Origin: Eucalyptus grandis
Taxonomy: Eukaryota > Streptophyta > Magnoliopsida > Myrtales > Myrtaceae
DNA: 64,000 nucleotides
Assembly (NCBI RefSeq): GCF_016545825.1
Contig: NC_052616.1
Location: forward strand, 53,825,716 to 53,889,715
Direction of reading: 5' to 3'
The notes below the pieces were generated by a model that had not been told where the DNA came from, did no database searches, and saw only the letters and a list, made by a program, of their open reading frames with translations. Both the position numbers and the translations under genes were made by a program. Below, piece after piece: positions 37,958 to 48,261 of this stretch (positions within the stretch are counted from its first letter, which is position 1; the number at the start of each line of letters is the position of its first letter).

Positions 37958-38735
37958 CTACATATTCCTGGTCTCTAACACTAAAAGAGAATCTATTCGT
38001 ATCCAAAAAGCTCAAATTTGAATAGAAATACGTAATAAGTTCTAGATGAGCCACTATTGTTTCAGAGCAAAATTGTTCAAGTTGAAGTAAAGTGAATTTC
38101 TCTCGCAACTTCACGTTCAGAGAGTCAAGAAAATCAAAGTCCACACTTCTTGAGTTGATCACCCCTCGCTTTAGCAACTTAGAGTAAAGTCGCTTGTGTT
38201 CCTTAGAGCGAAACAAATCTGTCATTTGCTTCGAATATTTACCATAACACCCATTCTAGGCTTAAAATGAGTGTATATCTTGTCATCATCATTTCCATCA
38301 AGTTGACTAAGACCTCTAACACGTGGATCGCTTGGAATATTCGCAAAGGCTCTTTCTGCCGACCTCATAGGAGTAACTTCCAATCGTTCCATTGTTTGCA
38401 AAAAGTGAGTTTCATTTCGATACCTTTTCTCTTTCCAAAATTTCATCAATAAAGTTTAAGGGAGTACCTCCCTCCTTCAAGGTAGAGTAGAGTTTAAAGG
38501 TAAAGGCAGGCTTTTGAGTTCTTACAGGTTATGCATCTTCAATAATTTCTTCCGTTGCTTAATGAAGAATATCCTAAGGTCTAGCTTGAGGAGAATGACG
38601 CGGTTGAGAATGTTGTGAACTCTGTTGCTGTCTTGGAGATTATTCTTCCTTGATGAGGTCAAAATGCGTAGGTACCCCACGCATATGTTGTGGTCCCCTA
38701 TTTGTAATCCTTGAGGACTTTCTTTGAGAAGCCAT
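28788..38735 (-). pseudogene. Extra ORF (aORF) of Copia 1, C-terminal part repeated seven times
   Basis: The frame starts at about 38735 (MASQRKSSRITNRGPQHMRG), lies downstream of pol and is interrupted by a stop near 38636. The central part (38449-37905) contains KRLYSKLLKRGVINSRSVDF and NMDTLADVIGVERGSIY, similar to the putative plant transposon protein domain found in many plant retroelements. The C-terminal part is Glu/Ser-rich with a predicted coiled coil (DFQRLLDVLMEMRGQIYALG) and ends FQLVRVPKQS. It is present in each array unit, with unit-specific frameshifts. Function is unknown; such ORFs are often called envelope-like. Confidence 0.75.
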
Positions 38736-39190
38736 TGTCACGGTCTTTGAGAGATTTCAAACTCAATTCGCAAGAAAGATGAGAATTAGATTAAACTAGA
38801 GAGTAAAAGTAAGAAAGTGATGTTCAGTGCTCCTAGGGTTTGTGAAAAAGACTATCAGTATATAAGGCAATCGAAACGGGGTATACAAATCGTCGTCAAA
38901 AGAAATAGAAAATGTCTTTTCAAAAAATAACTTCCTTTTTAAAAATAGATAACTGTCATTTCAAAAGATAACTTCTTTTTCGAAAATGAATGATTGCAAT
39001 AATTACAAAAATTGGGAAAGATAACATCAATCAATTGCAGATTAATAGACAAACGTACCTTTTCGAGTTTTTATCCGAAAGATTACTTTCTAAAACAAAA
39101 ATAACTTACAGTCGAGATTCTTGATCTTCTGAGTTCGAGCGTTTTTAGACTTCTTATCCCTGAGTCTGAACTTCTTCAGACTTTAAGATA

Positions 39191-40711
39191 TTAAGTTGGA
39201 TCGAATAAACTTGAATTGACTTTTCTCCAGTGGCTTTGTAAAAATATCCACCAACTGATTCTTTGAGTCAATAATGAGTTCTTTGGGATGACTAGACTTG
39301 TGCTTCCAGTTGCTAGTTGGTTTGATAGACTGCAGGTCTTTTTCTTCATTTGATTCTTCACTAATCGTTCATTGCCGGTCTTCTGAAGTCTGAGCGGCTT
39401 GTGGTGATTTAGACTTTGTAGAGTCTGGGGCAAGTTCAGATTCTTCAGGTTGAGTCTGAATCGATTGATTTTGTATAAGGTCTTGAAATTTGACATTCAT
39501 CGATTCCTCCATCGATTGAGTCTTTTTGGTATAAACTCTGTAAGCTTTGCTGGTGGTTGAATATTCAAGGAAGATGCCTTCGTCTGATTTTTCTTCAAAC
39601 TTACAAATTCGATCATTTGCATTTTTCAATATAAAACATTTGCATCCAAACACATGAAAATAGGAAACAATTGGCTTCTTTCCTTTGAACAACTCATAGG
39701 GAGTTTTCTCCAGAATAGGCCTTAAGAAGACTCTATTAATAATATAACATGTTGTAAAAACTGCTTCAGCCCAAAAACGAGAAGAAATGTTGCTTTCAAT
39801 TAAAAGAGTTCTAACCATTTATTGCAATGATTTATTCTTCTTTTCCACAACTCCATTCTGCTCTGGAGTGTATGGTGAGGAGAACACATGCTAAAAACCA
39901 TATTCATTATAGAATTTAGCAAAATCTTGATTTTTAAACTCACTTCTATGGTATGTCCGTATACTTGAAATAACATACAATTTCTCATTCTGTACTTTCT
40001 TAGCAAACTTTATGAAATAAGAAAAAGTTTCAGACTTACTTGCCAAGAAATATACCCAAGTGAATCGTGAATAATCATCCACTATTACTAGGCAATATTT
40101 CTTACCACCAATGCTCTGGGTTCTGGTTGGTCCAAAGAGATTCATAAGTAAGAGCTGCAGCACACGATTAGTGGAAACTTGATTTATTGGTTTGAAAAAA
40201 TTTCTAACATGTTTTCCCAATACACACAGTGTGCATAAATAATGTTTTTGGTATGTCAGGTTGGGTAGTCCACGAACAAGCTTCTTTGCAGAGATCTTGG
40301 CTATTTGCTTCATGTTGATGTGGCCAAGTTTTCTATACTAGAGATTAGCTTCCTCTTGAATTGAAATTAGACATTAGGATTTTTCTAGTTTGATGTCTAG
40401 AAGATAAATGTTCTCATGTCTTCGCCCCGTAAAAGTCTGAGAGGAGTTTTTACTGGTTCCTGAACATATTCCTTCTTGAAAGTTGATTTTGAAACCTGTG
40501 TCGCACATTGGCTGTTACTCAGCAAGTTGTAGTTGAGTCCTCCCACTAAGAAAATGTTACTGATTGTAAGACTTCCAATCTTTATGATTCCGTATCTGAC
40601 AATTATGCCTTTACTATTTCCACCAAAAGAAACTTTTCCACCATTAACTTGCATAAGCTTTATGAAACAACTTGAGTCTCCTGTCATATGTCTTGAGCAT
40701 CCACTATGCAA
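39191..40711 (-). pseudogene. Copia 1 protease-integrase region, RT and RNase H missing
   Basis: Minus-strand pieces: the end of the protease region (40711-40397; DSGCSRHMT-like start, SIGCSRHMTGDSS region), GAG-pre-integrase and integrase (40313-39891; KKYCLVIVDDYSRFTWVYFL), and the integrase C-terminal part (39818-39369; YELFKGKKPIVSYFHVFGCK). Two integrase catalytic aspartates are changed: the first is Asn in LLLMNLFGPT (codon near 40142) and the second is Tyr in SIRTYHRSEF (near 39953). After about 39270 the sequence jumps to the end of pol. The element cannot integrate or reverse-transcribe by itself. Confidence 0.88.
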
Positions 40712-41415
40712 GTACCATTTGACATTTTTCTCGATAGTGACCTACATTTAAAAAAAAAAAAAAAAAACTCAAGCTTTCTTTGGTACCCATACTTTCTTGG
40801 GTCCAATGGAGTTAATGCAATACACGGTCTTTGCCTAAACCTTCTTAACAGGTTTCCAAACCATAGGACATTATTTCTCAAAATGTTCTGAGCTGTTGCA
40901 CTTAGAACATTTAAGAGCACTACGGCCTACAGGTTTTACAAAAAAATTTTGAAAATGATTTCTATAAAAATCTTTTGTAGGTCTTTGTTTGATTTTTTCC
41001 TTTACTTTTGGAAAATCAATTAGAGGGATGATTTCAGTAGTCATTCCCAAGCCTAATCCCATGCGACCATCCGGATTCGAACTCCTCACCTCCTCGCAAA
41101 GGGTTATGAGAGCCTTATCCAACATGGGAGCCTGATTTGTTAAAGTAAGGTCTTTGCGCTGAAAGAATCTTTTCTAATTTCTCAGATCCTATAGAAAACC
41201 TTTTTGAAATACTTGAAATATCATTTTTCAAAAGAGCATTTTCTTTTGAAAGAGAGTCTGCATTTCAAGGTAATAACACTTTTATCTAAATTCTCAACAT
41301 TTTCTTTCCAAACAATCTCCTGTTGCTTTAGTGCAGAATTTTCCCTTTTAGTTCGGAAATCCTCTTGAGAGAGGTTTTGAGACTAAAACACAGTTCATCA
41401 ATATATTTAAAGACC

Positions 41416-42544
41416 TTAGTAGGAATTACTTATCTCGATTTCACTGTCTGAATCTGAACTTGTCTCAGAGTCTGAATCTGATTCTGATTGTGCCATTAGA
41501 CAAATATTAGCATAATCATCATCACTCTCTTCATATTCGGTATCACTCCAAGTTTCTGTTTTGAGAACCTTTATGTATTTCTCAGTTATTCCTTTCTTTT
41601 TCTTCAGCAAGTGACAGTTGGGTCTGATGTGTCCCTTTTTTCTTGCATTCAAAATAAATCACATCTTTATTAGATTCATCCTCTTTTGTTGATTTATTTT
41701 GGAACTTTTGAGAACTTTGTTTCTTCCAATTGAATCTTCTTCCCTTTTTGTTCAGTTTTCTGAACCTTCTTATCATGAGAGCAAGTTCTTCATTGTTCAT
41801 ATCGTCTTTAGAATCTATAACATCATAATCATCATTAGATTTTAACGCAATAGATTTTTTTACCTTTGGGATCTTCATCTTCATTGATTTGCTCAACTTC
41901 ATAGGACTGAAGAGTACTAACCAATTCATCAACAGAGAGTGGCATGATCCTTTGTGTCTCTCTTATTGAGGTCTTTACGTGATTCCAATCTTTGGAAAGT
42001 CCACACAGTAATTTGTTAACCTTCATGGGTCCAGAGATTGGTTGACCTTGATACTCAAGACCATTCATAATTTCTGTAAAACGACTAAACATATCAGTGA
42101 TAGATTCTCCTAGTTTCATCTTGAATGCTTCATATTAAACCAGCAGAATATTGAGTCTGGTTTCTTTCACTCGATCGGTTCCTTCATAGGCGATGTGCAG
42201 TCTATCCCAGACTTCTTTAGCTATTGCACAAGAAGATATTATGTTATATTCAGTATGAGATAATGCACAATATAAAGAATAAATTCCTTTTGCATCAAGA
42301 GCTTGTCTCTTGGTTATCTCTTTTTGAGTCATCTCGCTGGACTCAACAGCTTCTTTTCCCCTTTCTGAAATGTTGTAGTTTTAGGAATGATTCCTCTGTC
42401 TACCACATCCCATTCAAGAGGATCTTTTGATCTTAGGAAAGTCTTCATCTTATTTTTCCATATACTGTATTCCTTCCCATCAAAGTAAGGCGGTTTGGCG
42501 TTGCTTTGCCCTTCAACCAAACCTGGAGCGAACATACTAGCCAT
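41416..42544 (-). pseudogene. Copia 1 gag (UBN2-type) with CCHC remnant
   Basis: The minus-strand frame from 42544 starts MASMFAPGLVEGQSNAKPPY with FDGKEYSIWKNKMKTFLRSK, the N-terminal gag motif of plant Copia elements. It continues in several frames (42332-42135; 42119-41835 with MKLGESITDMFSRFTEIMNG) to an acidic, Lys-rich region. The zinc knuckle near 41650 is broken, leaving only part of the Cys/His set (YFECKKKGTH). Frameshifts prevent a full-length Gag. Confidence 0.85.
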
Positions 42545-42593
42545 GAGTCGTTAACTCTGAAGTAAAAACACTTCAATTTAAATGAGTACACAG

Positions 42594-42605
42594 GCTTTGA
42601 TACCA
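42594..42605 (-). other. Primer-binding site of Copia 1
   Basis: The minus strand reads tggtatcaaagc two bases inside the 5' LTR. This is close to the initiator-Met tRNA 3' end complement (tggtatcagagc) used by most plant Copia elements. Confidence 0.85.
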
Positions 42606-42607
42606 AT

Positions 42608-43553
42608 TGTAAATGCTAGTACGAGCACCTAGAGGGGGTGAATGGGTGCGAAAACAAATTTTTGTAGAGTATAGTGTAAAACTTTACTTTTAACCTGAAT
42701 TTGTTTAACGGTAGACTTTGAAAAGGAAAAGACTCTAACAATTAAATAAAGTACGAACAAAGTAAATGGGTTTAGGGAATAGAATAAGAATACAAGGTTT
42801 ATAGTGGTTAGGCTTAATTCAAGCCTACATCCACTCTCCCACACTGACAGCCCATCGGCTGGATTTCACTATGAATCAAAAGAGTCGTTACAGTATCACG
42901 TCTTTGATTCCATAGTGTAGAGACTTTGCTACACTTCCTCAAGGCCTCACAAATGTATAAACTCTCTTTTGAGTACAGGTTTACGCTCAACAATTGAATC
43001 AACAAAGAATAAGAAGTTTCAAACTTTGGAATTTTTCTATTGCGCACACACTCGAATAACTAGAGCATCTTCCTTATATACTCCTCCATGTCTTCATAAC
43101 CGTTGGCACTTTCCAAAGGAATTCTTCCAACCTACCCGTTGGACAGAATCAATTAGAGAGATCTCGAGTTATTTAAGGAATATGACGATAACCCACCAAT
43201 CATGCTTGCCCATACAATCAGAATCTAGGTTTCCATAAGTAGAACCTTCCAAGTATGCTTCGCTATTCGACGGATTCAAATTACCCAAATTAATTTCAAG
43301 ATGAATAATTGATTCCGAGATGCTATCTTCAGCCGTGAGATCTTCTTTAATCGTTCGAATCAAATCCTTAAAGAAATACTCAATTTTGAATAAGTCTTAT
43401 TCGACGATCTAGAAACTGTCAATGAGAGTAGACTTTGAATCTTGAGTTTGGCGGTCCAACGGTCTTCAGACTTTAACGAAAGAGTCTGCAAGTCTTCAGA
43501 CTAGACTAATGGAAATGTTTGTCAGCTTCAAAATAAATAAGTTTTCTCCAACA
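42608..43553 (-). repeat. 5' LTR of Copia 1
   Basis: A 946-bp LTR ending CCAACA against the TSD caggt. It differs from the 3' LTR by scattered substitutions and small indels. Confidence 0.93.
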
Positions 43554-44045
43554 CAGGTGAATAGTGTGGAGTTGCAAGACCACTAGTCGGTCAGGGAGTG
43601 CGAGCTCTTGGACAATTCCGAGGTCGAGGTCTCTGTGAAACAATGTTCCCCGACTGCATTGGTCTCGCATGGCTCCTTTAAGAAGTTGAAGGTGATGGTG
43701 TTGCCAAAGTGTAGGAAGAAGAGGATTGCGGTCAAGGTTAGCGCATCGGACAATGTTGGAGAGCTGAGGAAGGAACTCTAGAAGCTTCAAAAGTCAGACT
43801 AGTTGCATCTGCCACAAGAAGGATATTTCTTCATATACAAGCAGAACTTGAGGGATGAAGGTAGATCGTTTAGGTGGCACTATGTTGGCTAGGGTAACAC
43901 CATTGAGATCTTCAATGGAAAGTCTAGAACACTGTCAATCACTCCCCTTTACCCTATCACATCTTTAGTAGAATGTGGGCCTTTAAAGGGCTTACATCCA
44001 AACATCTTACTAGGGAACGGGGCAATGCTCGTCGATCTCTGGTGA
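43554..44045 (+). pseudogene. UBL protein gene, 3' part, with four TAG stops
   Basis: The reading frame interrupted at 27415 resumes in phase at 43559: NSVELQDH, stop, SVRECELLDNSEVEVSVK, then KKLKVMVLPKCRKKRIAVKV (third UBL-like block), ASDNVGELRKEL, LPQEGYFFIYKQNLRDEG and NTIEIFNGK. Premature TAG codons lie at 43584, 43779, 43800 and 43890, all in the original frame. At least two stand where related proteins have Gln. The frame otherwise shows little sign of frameshift, so decay followed the insertion mainly by point mutation. The open frame runs to a TGA at 44043, past the usual IEIFNG end of the family. Confidence 0.88.
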
Positions 44046-44091
44046 AGAGGATAGGCATGCCACACTGTACGCATAGGGTTGCAATAACAAA

Positions 44092-44940
44092 GGGAAAAGT
44101 ATCAAATAGTCCTAAACCTTTAACATTGGTACCAATTCAATTATAAACTTTTTAATTAGACCATTTTAGTCCTAAATATTTTTACATTAGTATCAATTCA
44201 GTCCATCCAATTAATTTATGCTAGAAATTGCTAACGTGGCCACCGATGGTCTTATGTGGTGCCACATGAACAAATTTAATATTTTTATATTTTTTCAGAT
44301 TTAAAAAAAAAATCTTTTTTTTCCTTTTTTCTTTTTTTTTTTTTCCTTTTCTCCTTACCCCTTGGCCGTCAAGGTCGCCGGCTGGCCGACCATTGCCCGC
44401 CCACAGGCTGGTCGGGCGAGGGCCCCCGTGCCCTCGCCGGCCACCGGCAAGGGCCACCGCGCCCTCACCGCCACCGGCGAGGGCCTTTGCGCCCTCGCCC
44501 GCCACGAGCGAGGCCTGCCGCGCCTCACGTGTGGCCAACAAGGGTGCAAAGGCCTCGCCTAGATCCGGGTGAGGGCTGATGCTCTCGCTTGTGGTCGGTA
44601 AGGGTGTGGGGCCCCTTGCCCTAACTAGCTCGTGGTTGGCGATAGTCGGCCAGCCGGCGACCTCTCCCGCCAAGGGGTAAAGAGAAAAGAAAAATTAAAA
44701 AAATAAGAAAAAAATAATTTAAAAGATCTGAAAAAAAAAGTATAAAAAAATATAAAATTTGTCAATGTGGCGCTACATAAGACTCGCCGGCGGCCACGCG
44801 TCATCTCCGGCTTAAATTAGTCGAATGGACTGAATTAGTACAAATGTAAAAAAGTTTATGATTAAATTGATCTAATTGAAAAGTTTATGACTAAATTGGT
44901 ATTAATACAATAAGTTTAGGACTATTTTGGTACTTTTCCC
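44092..44940. mobile_element. Fold-back Mutator-like element with perfect 10-bp TSD
   Basis: Tips gggaaaagta and tacttttccc are flanked by identical 10-bp TSDs caataacaaa (44082-44091 and 44941-44950). Each arm is about 180 bp and rich in phrases such as agtcctaaac and accaattcaatt. The centre (about 44360-44690) is a GC-rich core with direct and inverted ggcgagggcc/ggccctcgcc motifs, bordered by poly-T and poly-A tracts. It is 849 bp, codes for nothing recognisable, and could fold into a long hairpin. The TSD length fits Mutator-type transposition. Confidence 0.92.
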
Positions 44941-44950
44941 CAATAACAAA

Positions 44951-45693
44951 GTGAGATATCCCGGAGAAATGTCATTATTGCTCTCTTCCCTGCCAAGTTC
45001 ACTACACATCAAACCTATAGGGGAGGATTTGCTTCAATCTAGCTTCGATTGTGTTTGGTTGGTGTATATGCACATTTCACTTTTAGATTCTACGAGTTAC
45101 CCACTACCCGCCCTCCCAAAAAGAAAATGGTATATATGTAGGTTCACTTCTATTCAATCTTGACCCTTAAAACACGAGTTCACTCTTCCCCACCAGCTGT
45201 AAAATGTCTGTGAATGGGATTGATATCACACATGGCAATTGCTTTGGTTTAAGTTAGGTTATCTAGTTTTTCAATATGAAAGTTAGGAGAAGAGTCCTGA
45301 GAACCTCAAAACCTGCTGATGAAGTTGCTTCCATCCTTGATCTTAGTAAGGCTAGACATTTTCCACCTTTATCTTGAAGTAGCATTTCCGTTCTCTTTCC
45401 TTGACCAACCCCTCCTATGGAATTCTTTTGTTATCGATAGGATCCCTATTATCTCTATTCAACAAAGAAAAGAGGACCACTATCTTGGGTCCATACTAAA
45501 GGAAATTGAGGCTTAGACCGTTGGTGCGAGTTCCGTTTCAGGCACATCAACTTTGAGTTTTGGTTCTAGGGTTAGCCTTTCCTTTTGGCCGAGTTAACTT
45601 TTTTTTTTATGTATCTTTGCCGCGTAAGTCATTTTGCCAATTTAGAACTATATAGAAGCATGAATTACTTCTCCTGCTTCTGCAGTTCCTCTT
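44951..45693. other. Unassigned DNA between fold-back element and solo LTR
   Basis: Short open frames (for example 45319-45516) have no recognised domain. It continues on the far side of the solo LTR at 61114. Nothing functional is claimed. Confidence 0.4.
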
Positions 45694-46986
45694 GAAGGTG
45701 TGACATCCCGATTTTCCAATTCTATTTTCAATAAATTGAGACGGGCATTTCGTTGGCACGCATATTGTTCTTTTCTTGAACTGATCACTCATGTGATAAC
45801 TAGTCTATCAGGTGAAGCCGTTAAGAAATTCTAAAACATCGGACTTGAGAATTTGACCAGAAACGACTTTTCGACCGAGTTAATCTGCAATGGTCATTAC
45901 GGCACGCTTAAAAATCGATTAGAGACGGGAGATAGGTCGACTCGACGAGGCATGTAATCGAGTGTGGGTGATTCCACCAGATCGCACAATTCTTGTTGAT
46001 CGGCACTAGACCAGTTTTTCTGTCGTTTGGGTACCCTGTGTCCGTGTTTGAAACCTTGAGATTATCCCGACAACCGAGAGTCACCCACGAATCAAAGATG
46101 TACATTGTGGCTTGAATTGATCAACCACGGGTCAAATGCACAAAAAATTCTAAAAGCTACCCGGTATATCGGGACGCGCTAGTATCGTGTCGAAGTGAAA
46201 TTAACCGTGAAATTGAGATCGAATTCAGAATTTGGAAATCTAGGTATGTCACAAATCATTTTAGGAACATTGACTCATCTTCGGAAGATTTTTCATGTAA
46301 TCAGAATTTTTCAGCAATTAAATAAGAGAGTGGCTAATTTGGCTGGAGAAATTAGTAGGTCCACTTTTGGTCGTGCTTTTGGAACTTAAGTTGGTTCTAT
46401 GGTCAAGTGATTACATAAATTGAAATGTGGTGATATTTGATTAATTTTATGAACTTCAATTTGGCTCAATTAGAAGAGAATTGAATGAAATTGATACAAG
46501 AATTCATGCCACATCGAAAAATGAAATTGAACCTATTGGAATATTGCTGTGGGAGAAGTTGAGATAGTGGAGCATGACGTCATGGTGTAGGGCAAGAGTG
46601 GCTAGGATGTTGACAAGTGGAGGGTGAGGATTTGCTCTTGAAAAGGTGGGATTTCACCCTCACCAATCAACATCATCTTCAAGCTTGGGAAGAGAGAGAG
46701 AGAGGAGAGAGGAGCTGCTCGTGTGACCGGGCACGATCGACGCCACCCCTTCGCCGCTCAACACCGCCAGCTTTGTCGGAGAAGCTTGCCGCCGCCGTTG
46801 TCCGTGCGCGTCACTCGCGCACCATACCCGCTCGCCGTCATCCCGCTCGCCTCTCCACTCCACCTCAGCCCGCGTCTCCAGCCTTCGTCCGCCATCCAAC
46901 AACCGTCATTTCGAGTTGCCGCCATCACCGGGGTCACTGGAGACCCGCCAGAGCCGCCGCCTCAACCCGCCTGATCAACTGCTACC

Positions 46987-47891
46987 TGATATTGCTAGTA
47001 TGAGTACCTAGAGGAGGGTGAATAGGTATATAAAAGATTTTTCTTCAACAATTGCACAATACTAGACAGTTGAAGGAAACGATAATCAAAGTAAGACCGA
47101 GAGAAGAGAAAATTGAACACGCGGTTTATAGTGGTTCGGCTTATATCAAGCCTACGTCCACTCTTCTTCACCGACAACCTATTGGCTGGATTCCACTATG
47201 AACAAAAGAGAAGTTATAGCACAGCTTTGCCTTGATTCCACACAGTGTAGATGTTCTACCACACCTCCTCAAGATTTCTCACAAATATAGACTCTCTTTT
47301 GTATACAAGTATTCGCTCAAAGGAATTGTCTAAACAAAAAGGAGCTTCGAGACTTTGGAATTCTTCTATCGCGCACACCTTGAACAACTAAGACCGTCTT
47401 CCTTATATACTCCTTTATGCCATCATACCCGTTGGCACTTACCAAAGGAATTCCTCCAATCTACCCGTTGGACGGAATCAATTAGGAAGATTGTTCAAGC
47501 TATTAAAGGAACGTGTTGATAGCCCATCAATCATGTTCGCCCATACAATCAAGATCTCGGTTTCCATAAGCGAGAACCTTCCAATAATATTTAGGCAATC
47601 ACCGGATCTTCAATTATCGAGTCAATCTTCGATCAATCAAAGGACTCCGTTATGTCTTCTCCAGCCACGAGATCTTCTCCAGTTGATAAGGTCAAATCCT
47701 TAACGAAACATCCAGTTCCGGATAACCTTTCTTCAACGGATTAAAGACTGTCAATGAAGATAGACTTTGAGTCTTGAGTCTCGGCTGTCCTGGAGGTCTT
47801 CGTACTTTAAATAGCGAGTCCAAGCCTTCGAGACTAGATCGATAGAAACGTTTTGTCAACTTCAAAACACTTCAAGAAGATTTTTCCAACA
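46987..47891 (-). repeat. 3' LTR of Copia 2
   Basis: A 905-bp TG...CA repeat. It contains atatactc (at about 47405) inside a short segment missing from the other LTR. Confidence 0.93.
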
Positions 47892-47905
47892 ATCTCCCCC
47901 TTTTT
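47892..47905 (-). other. Polypurine tract of Copia 2
   Basis: The minus strand reads aaaaagggggagat directly adjoining the 3' LTR. Confidence 0.8.
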
Positions 47906-48261
47906 ATGGTGACAAAACTTTCCTGCAGATTTGGATATCTTTGACCCGCAAAACATTTCTCAAACACATATGCATATCTTATAGAGATAAATGGCTAATG
48001 AGACTAACACTAGAATCTGCAACCACGAAAATAGGTTAGTCCAAGTATATGATGAAGCCATTCATAAGATATCAATATTAGTTAATAGAAGCAATCAAGT
48101 CCAAGTCTAGTTCGGTTCTCATCCGGACACAAAACAAAGTCAAACGAGTTCAAACCACAAAACAATCCAACAAACAATTAAAAGTTTAATGAATGAAAAG
48201 TTTTTGTTCAAATCTTGCATCTCTCCCCCTTTTTGTCATCATTAAAAAGGATGAGATGAAG

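Larger units (their letters stand above)
27416..43553 (-). mobile_element. Copia LTR retrotransposon 1 (16.1 kb), with internal tandem array
   Basis: The element is bounded by perfect 5-bp TSDs caggt (27411-27415 and 43554-43558). LTRs start TGTAAATGCTAGTA and end CCAACA. It reads on the minus strand: 5' LTR 43553-42608, PBS, gag, protease, integrase, an extra ORF, then seven tandem units, and 3' LTR 28366-27416. Compared with element 2 it lacks reverse transcriptase and RNase H (about 1.5 kb missing near 39270). The LTRs differ at many sites, so the insertion is not young. Most of its length is the 9.9-kb array at 28051-37957. PBS type, domain order and extra ORF fit the Sirevirus/Maximus-like side of Copia (inference). 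Confidence 0.95.

Noticed and set aside
46617..47003. 128-residue plus-strand frame beginning MEGEDLLLKRWDF
   Set aside because: It lies in the GC-rich part of the outer solo LTR and runs into the Copia 2 LTR; the composition matches the repeat.
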